This document shows, piece after piece, positions 26,290 to 35,097 of a stretch of DNA of 43,495 nucleotides. The notes beneath the pieces are model-generated. The model ran no database searches, was not told the DNA's origin, and saw only the letters and a list, made by a program, of their open reading frames with translations. Origin of the DNA: an uncultured Pseudomonadota bacterium (GTDB lineage Bacteria; Pseudomonadota; Alphaproteobacteria; RF32; CAG-239); the NCBI GenBank assembly GCA_949289935.1, contig CASEQD010000004.1, positions 1-43,495 on the forward strand. The letters are read 5' to 3'. Each line of letters begins with the position of its first letter. Within the stretch, counting starts at the first letter, position 1. The position numbers and the translations under genes are program-made.

Positions 26290-26964
26290 ATGAACGACAG
26301 TTATGAGGATTTGGGGTTTGCCAGGCTGGATATGAGTCGGAAAATCCGGACAGGCTTTCCAGAAACAATATATTGCGCAGGAAAGACAAAAGAACAGCTT
26401 GTTCAAATATTGGAGGCTTTCAGACATAAAGGGATATCGGTTCTCGGCACCCGCTGCTCGCCGGAACAGGCTGCGTTTGTTGCTCAAGCCAGTTTATCCG
26501 CCGATTATGACCAAATATCCGGAACCATCAGGATGCAAATCGGGGAAGATGCAAAACTGCCGGGAAAAATCGCTGTTTGCACCGGCGGAACGGCCGATGT
26601 TCCCGTCGCTGAAGAAGCTGCCCGGACGGCTGAATTTTTCGGAGCGGAAACCGTGCGTTTTTTTGATGTCGGCGTTGCCGGAATACACCGCCTTCTGGCT
26701 AAGATTGAAGATATCCGCAAAGCTGACGTCGTTATTGCCGTTGCCGGAATGGAAGGCGCTTTGGCCGGCGTGATTGCCGGACTGGTTGATACGCCGGTTA
26801 TCGCCGTTCCGACTTCTGTCGGGTATGGCGCGTCTTTCAACGGGCTGGCTCCTTTGCTGACTATGTTGAATTCTTGTGCGGAAGGTGTTTCCGTCGTTAA
26901 CATTGACAATGGTTTCGGCGCTGCCGTACAGGCTTGCAGAATTCTCAGGAGAATAAAGAAATGA
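26290..26964 (+). CDS. larB: Pyridinium-3,5-biscarboxylic acid mononucleotide synthase LarB
   Basis: 224 residues. LarB carboxylates and hydrolyses nicotinic acid adenine dinucleotide, the first step of nickel-pincer nucleotide synthesis. The N-terminal ~95 residues include LGFARLDMSRKIRTGFPE and VLGTRCSPEQA. From ~residue 98 a PurE-like (AIR carboxylase) domain follows, with VCTGGTADVPVAEEAARTAE, GVAGIHRL, VAGMEGALAGVIAGL and PTSVGYGASFNGL. The length is as expected. It overlaps larC by an ATGA junction, so translation is coupled. The start has an AGGG site upstream. Identification is firm from these motifs and from the larC/larE neighbours. Confidence 0.94.
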   Translation: MNDSYEDLGFARLDMSRKIRTGFPETIYCAGKTKEQLVQILEAFRHKGISVLGTRCSPEQAAFVAQASLSADYDQISGTIRMQIGEDAKLPGKIAVCTGGTADVPVAEEAARTAEFFGAETVRFFDVGVAGIHRLLAKIEDIRKADVVIAVAGMEGALAGVIAGLVDTPVIAVPTSVGYGASFNGLAPLLTMLNSCAEGVSVVNIDNGFGAAVQACRILRRIKK

Positions 26965-28166
26965 CAGAATATTTATATTTGGATGGTGCCTGCGGCATAA
27001 GCGGCGATATGACGGTTGCCGCTCTGCTCGATCTGGGCGCGGATGCGGAAAAACTGGATAAGGTTTTGAAGAGCCTTCATCTTGACGGTTTTGATTATCA
27101 TATTTCACGGAAAAACTCATATAGCATTTGCGGTTGCGATTTTGACGTTCGTCTGCACCACCATGAACATTGTCATGAAGAAGAATATCATGAACATCAT
27201 CACCATGAACACCGCCATTTGTCTGATGTTTATGAAATTATTGACAGAGGCGAAATGACTGACGGCGCCAGACAGCTGGCAAAAAAAATATTTTTAATTG
27301 TTGCCGAAGCAGAAAGCAAAGCCCATGGCTGCCCTCCCGACGAAGTTCATTTTCATGAAGTCGGCGCCGTTGATTCAATTGTTGATATTATTTCGGCGGC
27401 GGTTTTATTTGATGACCTGAAAATCAAAAACGTAGTGGTTGACGGGTTGAATGACGGCCGGGGCTTTGTAAACTGTCAACACGGCTCCCTGCCCGTTCCT
27501 GTTCCTGCCGTTGTCAATATTGCCGAGAAATATGATATTGCACTGCGTCCGATGCCTGTTGACGGCGAGATGGTTACACCGACAGGCATTGCCATTGCCG
27601 CCGCCCTTATGACAACAGACAAACTTCCGACTGCTTATAAAATCGTAAAATCAGGAATTGGTTTGGGAAAACGGGATTTCGGCCATGCCAATTTTTTGCG
27701 GGCAATGATTATCCAGGATAAAACGGATGAGAAACAAATGTATGTCGTAGAAACAAATATTGACGATTCAACAGCTGAAGAACTCGGTCTGGCTATGGAA
27801 AAATTGTCAGAGGCCGGTGCCGCGGATGTCCATTTTGAACCCTGTTTTATGAAAAAAAACCGCCCGGCATATATTTTGAGAGTTATTGTTTCCGTCGATC
27901 TTTTGGAAAAGATTGAAGATACTATTTTCCGCAACACATCCACCATCGGGCTGCGCAAATATAAAGTCGAGCGTACCTGCATGGAAAGAGAAAATTTTTG
28001 TGTTAATTTACCTGAAGGAAAAGTTGATGTAAAGAAATGCCGTTTGGGAAATATCATCCGTTATAAACCCGAATATGAAAGCATTAAGGCGTTGTCGGCG
28101 TCAAGCGGGCGTCCTTTCAGAGAAATATCCGATGCCGCCTGCCGACTGGCAAAGAAAGAAAAATAA
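26961..28166 (+). CDS. larC: Nickel insertase LarC (nickel-pincer cofactor biosynthesis)
   Basis: 401 residues from the ATG at 26961, which overlaps the larB stop (ATGA). LarC is a CTP-dependent cyclometallase that puts nickel into the pincer nucleotide. The N terminus LYLDGACGISGDMTVAALLDLGA is diagnostic. A histidine-rich stretch of roughly 30 residues (~69-97, HHHEHCHEEEYHEHHHHEHRH) probably holds nickel. VHFHEVGAVDSIVDI, PVDGEMVTPTGIA and the C-terminal MYVVETNIDDSTAEELG region follow. In some lactobacilli LarC is made by a programmed frameshift; here it is one uninterrupted frame. It ends in a TAATG overlap with larE. Confidence 0.94.
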   Translation: MTEYLYLDGACGISGDMTVAALLDLGADAEKLDKVLKSLHLDGFDYHISRKNSYSICGCDFDVRLHHHEHCHEEEYHEHHHHEHRHLSDVYEIIDRGEMTDGARQLAKKIFLIVAEAESKAHGCPPDEVHFHEVGAVDSIVDIISAAVLFDDLKIKNVVVDGLNDGRGFVNCQHGSLPVPVPAVVNIAEKYDIALRPMPVDGEMVTPTGIAIAAALMTTDKLPTAYKIVKSGIGLGKRDFGHANFLRAMIIQDKTDEKQMYVVETNIDDSTAEELGLAMEKLSEAGAADVHFEPCFMKKNRPAYILRVIVSVDLLEKIEDTIFRNTSTIGLRKYKVERTCMERENFCVNLPEGKVDVKKCRLGNIIRYKPEYESIKALSASSGRPFREISDAACRLAKKEK

Positions 28167-28978
28167 TGCTTAAGCGTCTTGAGGTCTTTTTGCAGAAATT
28201 GGCGCCGGACGGCATAGCTCTGGCTTTTTCCGGCGGTGTAGACAGTACCTTATTGCTGGCCGTGTTGGGAAGAATACGACAAGAACGTCCCTTCCCTCTT
28301 ATTGCCCTGACAATGCAAACAGTGTTGCAGGATATCCGGGAAACGGAAACAGCCGCGAAGCTGACCCGGAAGTTAGATGTGGAACAAAAAATTTTTACGT
28401 TTGATCCGCTTTCTTTTGATGATATCCGGTATAATCGTTTAACCCGTTGTTATCTTTGCAAAAAAAATATTTTTTCTTTGTTTTGCGATTATGCCCGGGC
28501 AAACGGATTTAAGCATCTTTTAGACGGAACAAATGCCGATGATTTGAAAACGTATCGTCCGGGCAGAAAAGCCCTGCAGGAACTCGGCGTTATTTCACCC
28601 CTAGCAGAACTTGGTTTTTCCAAGCATGATATCCGCCGGATGTCAGCCGAACTCGGACTGCCGACTGCCGAAAAGCCTTCAATTCCATGTCTGGCCACCC
28701 GTTTCGCCTATAATACGTTTCTGGATGAAAAAGAAATTTTGAGGGTTGCCGAAGGTGAACGGATTGTCCGGAAAATATTTTCCGAAATCGGAAATATCCG
28801 TCTGCGTGTTCATGACAGACTTGTTCGTCTGGAAGTTGCGGAGGAACAAATGCCTTTGGTTTTGGCTAAACATAAACAATTGACCGAAGCGCTCAAAAAA
28901 CTTGGTTATAGTTACATTACTCTGGATATGGAAGGTTTTCGTTCAGGAAGTTTTGATGCTGAGGTAAAACAGAATTAA
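28166..28978 (+). CDS. larE: ATP-dependent sulfur transferase LarE
   Basis: 270 residues of the PP-loop ATPase superfamily. LarE adenylates the pyridinium carboxylates and inserts sulfur to give the dithiocarboxylate pincer. Visible are the PP-loop AFSGGVDSTLL (~20-30), RCYLCKK with Cys95 and Cys98, and KPSIPCLATRF with Cys175. Having three such cysteines fits the iron-sulfur-cluster type of LarE rather than the single-Cys sacrificial type, but this is from memory of the family. The start codon shares bases with the larC stop, so the three lar genes are one translationally coupled unit. Confidence 0.93.
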   Translation: MLKRLEVFLQKLAPDGIALAFSGGVDSTLLLAVLGRIRQERPFPLIALTMQTVLQDIRETETAAKLTRKLDVEQKIFTFDPLSFDDIRYNRLTRCYLCKKNIFSLFCDYARANGFKHLLDGTNADDLKTYRPGRKALQELGVISPLAELGFSKHDIRRMSAELGLPTAEKPSIPCLATRFAYNTFLDEKEILRVAEGERIVRKIFSEIGNIRLRVHDRLVRLEVAEEQMPLVLAKHKQLTEALKKLGYSYITLDMEGFRSGSFDAEVKQN

Positions 28979-29029
28979 AAAAAGTATTATGTTTTATTTT
29001 TATGTTTAACAAATTTAAAAGGTAAAGTT

Positions 29030-29773
29030 ATGAAAAAATTTATTTCAGCTTTTGTTTTGATTATGGGATTTGCCACATCGGCCATGGCTCACGGCAATCA
29101 CGGACAAGTCGAACTTTCTGCAGGTGCATCCCTGTCTGCCATCTGGCTGGCAGCGCTGCTTACGGCCGTGTTTCATACAATTATGGGGCCGGATCACTAT
29201 TTGCCCTTTGTCGCCATAGCCAAAAGCCGCGGGTACAGTTTGAAAAAAACTTTGTTCTGGACTTGTGTCTGTGGTGTCGGGCATATTGTCAGTGCTCTTT
29301 TGATTGCGTTAATATTTATTTATTTTTCGCACTGGTTGAGCAAAGAAAATTTTGTCTGGATAGAGGACAATCGGGGCAATATCGCCGCTTATGCTCTTAT
29401 CGGGCTCGGCGCCGCATATCTGCTTCGGGCCTTAAAACACCGCCGGCAACACAGAAACTGTGCCGAACAGGTTTCCGGAAATCAGCAAAATAATCATAAT
29501 ATTACCGTCTGGATTATGTTTATTATTTTTGTTTTTGGTCCTTGTGAGGCCTTGCTGCCGATATTGACCGCTTCCAGTGTTTTGGGCGTTTCGGCCGTTG
29601 TTTCCAGTACCGTTATTTTTTCTGTTGCGACCATTGCAACAATGATTCTTGCCGTTACACTGGGAATGTTCGGTATTAATGCTTTGCGCTTTAAACGCCT
29701 TGAAAACTATGCGCATGAGATTGCCGGCGGTACAATTATGGCTTGCGGATTGGCAATTATCTGTGGTTTATAA
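29030..29773 (+). CDS. Nickel permease-like membrane protein
   Basis: 247 residues. A signal-like first helix (KFISAFVLIMGFATSAMAHG) is followed by about six membrane helices. The signature HTIMGPDHYLPFVAIAKSRGYSLKK (His and Asp in a helix) and FGPCEALLPIL near residue 170 match the UreH/HupE/NicO group of nickel and cobalt transporters. A His-rich loop (KHRRQHRN ... NNHNI) lies in the middle. AAAGG precedes the ATG, 51 bp after larE. Its place in the lar operon indicates nickel import for LarC. A very strong terminator ends the operon. Confidence 0.85.
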   Translation: MKKFISAFVLIMGFATSAMAHGNHGQVELSAGASLSAIWLAALLTAVFHTIMGPDHYLPFVAIAKSRGYSLKKTLFWTCVCGVGHIVSALLIALIFIYFSHWLSKENFVWIEDNRGNIAAYALIGLGAAYLLRALKHRRQHRNCAEQVSGNQQNNHNITVWIMFIIFVFGPCEALLPILTASSVLGVSAVVSSTVIFSVATIATMILAVTLGMFGINALRFKRLENYAHEIAGGTIMACGLAIICGL

Positions 29774-29786
29774 AAAGCAAACCAAT

Positions 29787-29825
29787 AAAAAAACAGCAGA
29801 TGCTTTTATCATCTGCTGTTTTTTT
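29787..29825. terminator. Bidirectional terminator after the lar operon
   Basis: A perfect 16-bp stem (29787-29802 with 29810-29825) and a 7-nt loop, with T runs on both strands. It lies between the convergent permease and small membrane protein genes. Confidence 0.93.
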
Positions 29826-29833
29826 ATAGAAGT

Positions 29834-30148
29834 TCAGGCTTTTGCTTTGATTCCGGCTATCAGCATGATGATAAAAACAATCATCAATATGCTGCTGACA
29901 ATTGTCAATCCGGTTTTCTGGTATAAAATGCTCAAAATTAACAAAAGCAATACACAATAGCAAAGAAAAGCGCTAAGATACCCCAAAATTATTCTTTTGG
30001 TTTTCAAAAGCTCCAGAGGCGAAGCATTTTCAGTGAGAAAATCAGGGTTGTCGCGTTTGTAGTGATATATATGCACCAAGAACACCAGACATGCGGCTAA
30101 ACCTAAACCGCTCCAAAGCAGCAAAATTGTGTTTAACTGTTCTTCCAT
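29834..30148 (-). CDS. Small membrane protein
   Basis: 104 residues, not recognised. Three hydrophobic helices (about 7-27, 51-72 and 79-100) are joined by a charged loop (HYKRDNPDFLTENASPLELLKTKR). It is probably an inner-membrane protein. It shares a terminator with the lar operon but is on the opposite strand, so a functional link to nickel is not implied. Confidence 0.6.
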   Translation of the reverse strand: MEEQLNTILLLWSGLGLAACLVFLVHIYHYKRDNPDFLTENASPLELLKTKRIILGYLSAFLCYCVLLLLILSILYQKTGLTIVSSILMIVFIIMLIAGIKAKA

Positions 30149-30248
30149 AATGATATTTTTTTATATTTAACATAATTATATAAAGCTATTTATTGTTTAT
30201 CATAATTTGGGTAAAATGCAACTTTTTTTATTGTTTGCCATTGTTGAG

Positions 30249-31025
30249 TTATGATGCCGCTTCCAGGCTGCAAAGCAGTCCATACGGAATGCTGCGAGGA
30301 CCTCGAACGGAGTATATGCCGTATTTTAACAAAACATCTCTGTTGAATTGTTTTTTTGCATATTGTTTCAGCAGCTTTAATTTCATGACACGTTTTATGG
30401 TTATGTTATCATCGCTGTAATGATACGGAATGTCCGCTTCGACGACTTTGCATTTATAAAGTACGGCGCAGACCGGTGCAGCAAGGTATAAATAGACAAT
30501 GTCTCCCGCCAAGATGTTGTTACTTTGTTTCCATGTGAATGTCTTTTCCGGATTTTTTGAAAGTTTTGTTTCGATATCGTAATATTTCGGATTGGCGGGA
30601 ACCAGCCAGTTTGTGTTATGTCCGGCAGCTTTGCCGCTTTTCTTTGCCGCGGATAGATCCGTAAGTTCAAAGCTCATATCAATCAGGGAAAAAATTTGTT
30701 CTTTTACCATACTGCCGTCGAGCAGAATACTTATCCAGTTGTCTTTGTTCATATGATATGCCGGCAGTATGCCTTTTTCTCCGCGCAGAAAATCAATCAT
30801 ACCCGGTTCGCATTTAAGATTGATGATATCCGCAACATCATCTCCTTTCAATCCGAGACAGCGCCGGGAGACTTTCATTATAACCGCATACCATTTTTTA
30901 TTGCCGGTATGACGCAACACGGCGTGTTCCGGCCATTTTTGCCAAGGATATTCCGGGGATGTCCGATATTTTTCCGCAACGTAAGACAACACTTCATCGC
31001 GGTATGTTGTTTGTTTTTTCATCAT
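30249..31025 (-). CDS. MmcQ/YjbR-EVE domain fusion protein
   Basis: 258 residues. The N-terminal ~120 match the MmcQ/YjbR (DUF419, CyaY-like fold) pattern: a WPEHAVLRHTGNKKWYAVIM core, GLKGDDVADIINLKC and KDNWISILLDG. From ~residue 145 an EVE/PUA-like domain follows (NWLVPANPKYYDIE, FTWKQSNNILAGDIVYLYLAAPV), ending SVRGPRSIPYGLLCSLE. EVE domains bind modified bases in DNA or RNA, so this may be a nucleic-acid-binding protein, possibly in defence or RNA modification. The first or second Met may be the start. Confidence 0.75.
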   Translation of the reverse strand: MMKKQTTYRDEVLSYVAEKYRTSPEYPWQKWPEHAVLRHTGNKKWYAVIMKVSRRCLGLKGDDVADIINLKCEPGMIDFLRGEKGILPAYHMNKDNWISILLDGSMVKEQIFSLIDMSFELTDLSAAKKSGKAAGHNTNWLVPANPKYYDIETKLSKNPEKTFTWKQSNNILAGDIVYLYLAAPVCAVLYKCKVVEADIPYHYSDDNITIKRVMKLKLLKQYAKKQFNRDVLLKYGIYSVRGPRSIPYGLLCSLEAAS

Positions 31026-31033
31026 CTTACTTT

Positions 31034-31072
31034 TATAAAAAAACTATTCCCGGAAAGAACCGGGAACAGTTT
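31034..31072 (-). terminator. Terminator of the TPR-MoxR-DUF58 operon
   Basis: A 13-bp stem with one mismatch (31041-31053 with 31060-31072) and an AAAGAA loop, followed by seven T on the minus strand, directly after the stop at 31078. Confidence 0.85.
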
Positions 31073-31077
31073 TACAT

Positions 31078-32040
31078 TTATTCCGCCGTTTCGGCAACAG
31101 GCGCCGCCGATGCCGCGGCGGCCGGAGGATTTAATGTGCCAATGGCTTTTTTACGTTTCAGCTTGTTTACGAATTTGATTGAGCGCTGGGCATCCCATTT
31201 CTTTTTGCCCTCTTCCCGCTGAAAAATCTGTTTGTAAACTTCCAACGCCTGATCAAACTCGGATAATTTGGTCAGACAGCTGGCCAAACCGTCATATAGT
31301 TTATGATGATAACGGTTATTTATGACCATCTGGGCTTTTTTATAGCATTTCAGGGCATCGCTGTATTTGCCGATTTTCTGATAAACAAAACCAATGCTTA
31401 TCCATGCCTGAATTTCATGGCTGTTAATGTTTAAAATTTTAGTAAAACATTTGAGCGCCGAGTTATTGTCGCCCATTAACTGATAAGTCACGCCGACGCC
31501 GTTCCATGCTTTGATGTTGGTTTTATCTGCCGATAAAACTTTTTTGAAAAAAGAAATGGCGCGTTCGTATTGTTTGAGTTTTTGCAATGTAACAGCAATA
31601 CTGAGAAGAGTCTGTGTATGTTTCGAGTCAATTTTCATGGCTTGTTCCAAAACATCCAGGGCTTCTTTGTAAGCAAACATATGCTGCAAGGCTATTGCCT
31701 TTCCGTTCAGAGCCTCGAGAGACGTCTGATCTGCCGCAATTGCCTGATCGAAACATGCAATGGCATCTTTGTATAAACCGCGCATGCTCAGCGTTACGCC
31801 TTTGTTATTCAAAACTTCAACAGACTGCGGGTTTATTTGCAAAGCCTTGTCAAAACATTCAACAGCCTCGGTATATTTGCTCATTTTCTGATAAGCAAAA
31901 CCTTTGCTGTTTATGGCTTTCCAAGAATCCGGCTGCTCTTTGAGCGCTTCATCAAACTGTTCAACAGCTTCCTGATATAATCCCTGGTCAAGAAGTTCCT
32001 GCCCTCTTTTATATGAACTATTTTCGTTAGATTTTACCAT
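31078..32040 (-). CDS. TPR repeat protein
   Basis: 320 residues made almost wholly of tetratricopeptide repeats. About eight 34-residue units can be counted, with the W/L-G-Y-A-F-A-P spacing (for example GLYQEAVEQFDEALKEQPDSWKAINSKGFAYQKMSKYTEAVECFDKALQINP). A basic segment and an Ala/Pro tail end the protein. There is no signal peptide. GGGAAGAG precedes the ATG. Last gene of the minus-strand TPR-MoxR-DUF58 group, though ~90 bp after the DUF58 gene. Probably a scaffold for protein interactions. Confidence 0.85.
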   Translation of the reverse strand: MVKSNENSSYKRGQELLDQGLYQEAVEQFDEALKEQPDSWKAINSKGFAYQKMSKYTEAVECFDKALQINPQSVEVLNNKGVTLSMRGLYKDAIACFDQAIAADQTSLEALNGKAIALQHMFAYKEALDVLEQAMKIDSKHTQTLLSIAVTLQKLKQYERAISFFKKVLSADKTNIKAWNGVGVTYQLMGDNNSALKCFTKILNINSHEIQAWISIGFVYQKIGKYSDALKCYKKAQMVINNRYHHKLYDGLASCLTKLSEFDQALEVYKQIFQREEGKKKWDAQRSIKFVNKLKRKKAIGTLNPPAAAASAAPVAETAE

Positions 32041-32131
32041 GTTACTCTTCCCAAATTATAGTTACAGAATAATTCTGTGTTGAAGTTATCACCAACATTG
32101 CATTTTGTCAAGTTTTACAAACAATAAAAAG

Positions 32132-33085
32132 TTAAAATATTTTCAGCTGGTTTCTTATGTCCAAATCCGCCCGGATTTCGGCATATCTTATTCCGAAAGA
32201 TGAACAAAACTTTTTAACTTCTTGTTTTTTATTATAAAAATAATCTTCATACGTCTTGGCAAAACCGGTGCTTCCGCTGTTAAACAGCAATTTTTTTCCA
32301 CTTGGAGATATGGCCGGATATTCACCGGGCGGCGGCGCTTTTTCTTCCAGAACGTCAAAAATATTCAAACAATAGATTCGGCTTTTATGAGCAAGCCGCG
32401 CCAAACTTTTACGCAAAGCCTCGTCAAAAAAAGAAAAATCACTCAGTATAAAAACTGTTGCCCGATTTTTTATTTGATTGTCAAGCAACCGAACCGATTT
32501 TGTAAAACTTTCATTTTCTTTCCATTGTCCGGATAAAATGTTTATGCTGGTTTCAGAAATTTTTTTTAACATCACGAAAAAAAATGCCCGATTATTGCCC
32601 GCTTTGAAGAAAGATGTTTTCTGTCCGTCATAAATTCCCAGGCCGAAACGGTCTTTGTTTTCGAGGCTCATCCAACCGAGCAAAGCGCCGATTTTGGCGG
32701 CGGCAACGGATTTCAATTCCCGACGCGTTCCAAAAGCCATCCGGGGCGACATATCCAGCAGCACGTAGATTTCCCGGTCTTTTTCTTCGGCATACAAACG
32801 CGTATAAGGCTGCTGTTTTCTGGCCGTTACGCGCCAATCAATATCCCGGATGTCATCGCCGAAATTATAAGGCCTTATTTCTTCCAGTTCGATACCTCGT
32901 CCTTTAAAAGCAGATTTTACATCTCCGGCCATGTTTGAAGACGCCAGTTTTTGATGAAAATTTTTCAGATAAGCCACGTTGCGTTTTTGTTCCAGCAATT
33001 CTTCCACCGTAACAAACAGCCCTCCTCCGGTTTTGACTTCCGGGGCGGCGGCAAAAAGCCGGTGCTTCAGAAAACGAAGCTTCAT
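32132..33085 (-). CDS. DUF58 domain protein
   Basis: 317 residues. The DUF58 signature is clear: FKGRGIELEEIRPYNFGDDIRDIDWRVTARKQQPYTRLYAEEKDRE, followed by a von-Willebrand-A-like fold (LLDMSPRMAFG with the metal-site start, VFILSDFSFFDEAL). DUF58 proteins are typically encoded next to MoxR ATPases, which are thought to act as chaperones on them. A strong AAGGAG site precedes the ATG, and the gene begins 15 bp after the MoxR stop. No membrane helix is visible in this version. Confidence 0.9.
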   Translation of the reverse strand: MKLRFLKHRLFAAAPEVKTGGGLFVTVEELLEQKRNVAYLKNFHQKLASSNMAGDVKSAFKGRGIELEEIRPYNFGDDIRDIDWRVTARKQQPYTRLYAEEKDREIYVLLDMSPRMAFGTRRELKSVAAAKIGALLGWMSLENKDRFGLGIYDGQKTSFFKAGNNRAFFFVMLKKISETSINILSGQWKENESFTKSVRLLDNQIKNRATVFILSDFSFFDEALRKSLARLAHKSRIYCLNIFDVLEEKAPPPGEYPAISPSGKKLLFNSGSTGFAKTYEDYFYNKKQEVKKFCSSFGIRYAEIRADLDIRNQLKIF

Positions 33086-33100
33086 TTCAACTCTCCTTTT

Positions 33101-34066
33101 TTACGGCAGCGGAACAAGGCGCAACAGCTCTGAAACAATGTCATCAGCCGTTATGCCTTCTGCCCGCGCTTCAAAGGTCGGAATAATGCGGTGTCTCAGA
33201 ATATCGCGGACAACGCTCTGAATGTCTTCCGGCGTGACAAAATCGCGTCCGTCAAGCCAGGCATTTATTTTAGAAGCCCGGTCCAAAGCTATGGTTGCTC
33301 TCGGGCTGGCTCCGTACAAAACCTGCCCCGACAGTTTTTTATCATACCTGGCAGGGGCGCGCGTGGCAATAATAAGCTGGACAAGATATTCTTCCACGGC
33401 TTCACTCATATGGACGTTAAGCACTTCACGGCGAGCCGATAAAACATCATCAATCTGTAATTTTATCTGCGGTGCGGCATCTTCTGCTTTAAGTTCTCCG
33501 CGAACAAGCTTTAAAATTTTACGTTCGGCCGAAGCATCCGGCTGGCCGATTTTAATGTACATTAAAAAGCGGTCAAGCTGTGCTTCCGGTAAATTATAAG
33601 TTCCTTCCTGTTCTATCGGGTTTTGTGTGGCCATAACCATGAATAATTCCGGAAGTTTATATCGTTTACCGCCGATACTGACCTGACGTTCGGCCATGGC
33701 TTCCAACAATGCGGACTGGACTTTGGCCGGCGCACGGTTAATTTCGTCGGCCAGAACCAAATTGGAGAAAATCGGTCCGGGACGGAATTCAAATTCGCTT
33801 TTTGACGACAGGTAGATTTCACTTCCGGTAATATCGGACGGCAGCAAGTCCGGCGTAAATTGAATGCGATTGTATTGAGCGGCAATGCATTGAGAAAGCG
33901 TTTTTATTGCTTTTGTTTTAGCCAAACCCGGTGCGCCTTCAACTAAAGCATGGCCGTCAGCAAGCAATGTTATAATAAGTTTTTTGACAAGTTCTTCCTG
34001 TCCGATGATGCGGGTTTCCATATATTTTTTCAAAGAGATGATTTTTTCTCTTGTTTCGCTCGTCAC
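33101..34066 (-). CDS. MoxR-family AAA+ ATPase
   Basis: 321 residues. Walker A is VEGAPGLAKTKAI (~38-50), Walker B is NLVLADEINRAP (~107-118), and MATQNPIEQEGTYNLPEAQLDRF is the sensor 1/MoxR signature; the lid domain ends with GASPRATIALDRAS. MoxR ATPases are chaperones for DUF58/VWA partners in envelope or cofactor assembly. The start is a GTG at 34066 with GGGAG 8 nt upstream. It lies between a TPR gene (18-bp gap) and the DUF58 gene (14-bp gap), so the operon is tight. Confidence 0.94.
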   Translation of the reverse strand: MTSETREKIISLKKYMETRIIGQEELVKKLIITLLADGHALVEGAPGLAKTKAIKTLSQCIAAQYNRIQFTPDLLPSDITGSEIYLSSKSEFEFRPGPIFSNLVLADEINRAPAKVQSALLEAMAERQVSIGGKRYKLPELFMVMATQNPIEQEGTYNLPEAQLDRFLMYIKIGQPDASAERKILKLVRGELKAEDAAPQIKLQIDDVLSARREVLNVHMSEAVEEYLVQLIIATRAPARYDKKLSGQVLYGASPRATIALDRASKINAWLDGRDFVTPEDIQSVVRDILRHRIIPTFEARAEGITADDIVSELLRLVPLP

Positions 34067-34084
34067 TTTTTTTCTCCCTTGTTT

Positions 34085-35020
34085 TTATTTTATCATTTCA
34101 CGCTTTAAGAAATTTTCATATTCATCCCTAACCACATTTTTCATGGTGTCATTTTGCAAAAAATCGTATAATTCAACAGATTTTTTGTAATGAGATTTCG
34201 CCCGCTCAAAATCACCCTCTTCCCGGCTGTAAGATTCAACCCGCGCCAAATATAACAATGCTTCCGCCTCGGCAAAATGATGAGAAACCTTGCCATAAAG
34301 ATATACGGATTTCATCAATGCCTTGCGGGCGTTTTCAATATCCCGGATAATATAGCGCAGACAGCCGATGGCAGACAAAGCGCTCGCTTCGCCGAGAATG
34401 TCGCCGTTTTCTCGGTAAAGTTCACGGCTTTTTTCCAATAAGTCGTGTGCATTTTCATAATTTTTTCTTTTCATTTCCAGCCGCGCCAAAGCTCTTAAAA
34501 CTGCGGCTTCTTTCAGTCCGACATGTTCTTCGTCAAAAACAGCGGCGGCTTTTTTGTAAGCTTCCAATGCTTTTTCTTCGTTTTCCATAATAAGATGGAT
34601 GTATGCCTCCTGATCGTAGCAGTCGCCGAGTAAAATTCCTCCCGTACCGAAAAGTTTTTCGGCCTCTTTGACTGTACGCAAGGCTTTTTCAAGCTCATAT
34701 CTTGCGGTATAAACTTTTGAAAGGAGTATAAGCGCTTCGGCATGAGTCGTGTCTGCATCCGGCAAAGGCTTTACAACTTCCAGAGCATTTTGCAAAACTT
34801 TTTCCGCCTGAGCATAATCTTCAAGGCTGAGTTCCATTTCCGCCAGGCGGTTCAGAACCTGAGCTTCGCCCTGATAGTCTTCGTTTTCGTTATAAAGCTG
34901 GGCTGCCCGGGCATAGTGCATGCGCGCCGAAGGATACATTCCCTGCCGCCAGTCATCATCGCCTTTTTGTGCGGTTTGTGCCGGGATATCCACATATTTT
35001 GCCTTATTTGTCTCTGTCAT
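34085..35020 (-). CDS. TPR repeat protein
   Basis: 311 residues from the ATG at 35020, chosen because a near-perfect AAGGAG lies 7 nt upstream; six extra in-frame codons exist before it. The protein consists of degenerate tetratricopeptide repeats (MYPSARMHYARAAQLYNENED, LEDYAQAEKVLQNALEVV, NYENAHDLLEKSRELYREN and more) covering most of its length. First gene of the TPR-MoxR-DUF58-TPR operon and divergent from uvrD, whose promoter overlaps its start region. Confidence 0.85.
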   Translation of the reverse strand: MTETNKAKYVDIPAQTAQKGDDDWRQGMYPSARMHYARAAQLYNENEDYQGEAQVLNRLAEMELSLEDYAQAEKVLQNALEVVKPLPDADTTHAEALILLSKVYTARYELEKALRTVKEAEKLFGTGGILLGDCYDQEAYIHLIMENEEKALEAYKKAAAVFDEEHVGLKEAAVLRALARLEMKRKNYENAHDLLEKSRELYRENGDILGEASALSAIGCLRYIIRDIENARKALMKSVYLYGKVSHHFAEAEALLYLARVESYSREEGDFERAKSHYKKSVELYDFLQNDTMKNVVRDEYENFLKREMIK

Positions 35021-35032
35021 TGAAAAACTCCT

Positions 35033-35060
35033 TTGCAAAAGAATTATATTATTATATATA
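35033..35060 (+). promoter_or_regulatory. Probable uvrD promoter
   Basis: TTGCAA at 35033-35038, a 16-nt spacer and TATATA at 35055-35060. The intergenic gap to the divergent TPR gene is under 80 bp, so both genes start from this short region. Confidence 0.5.
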
Positions 35061-35097
35061 TAGCTTCAGAGATAAAAAGACAAGAAGCATTGTGAAA

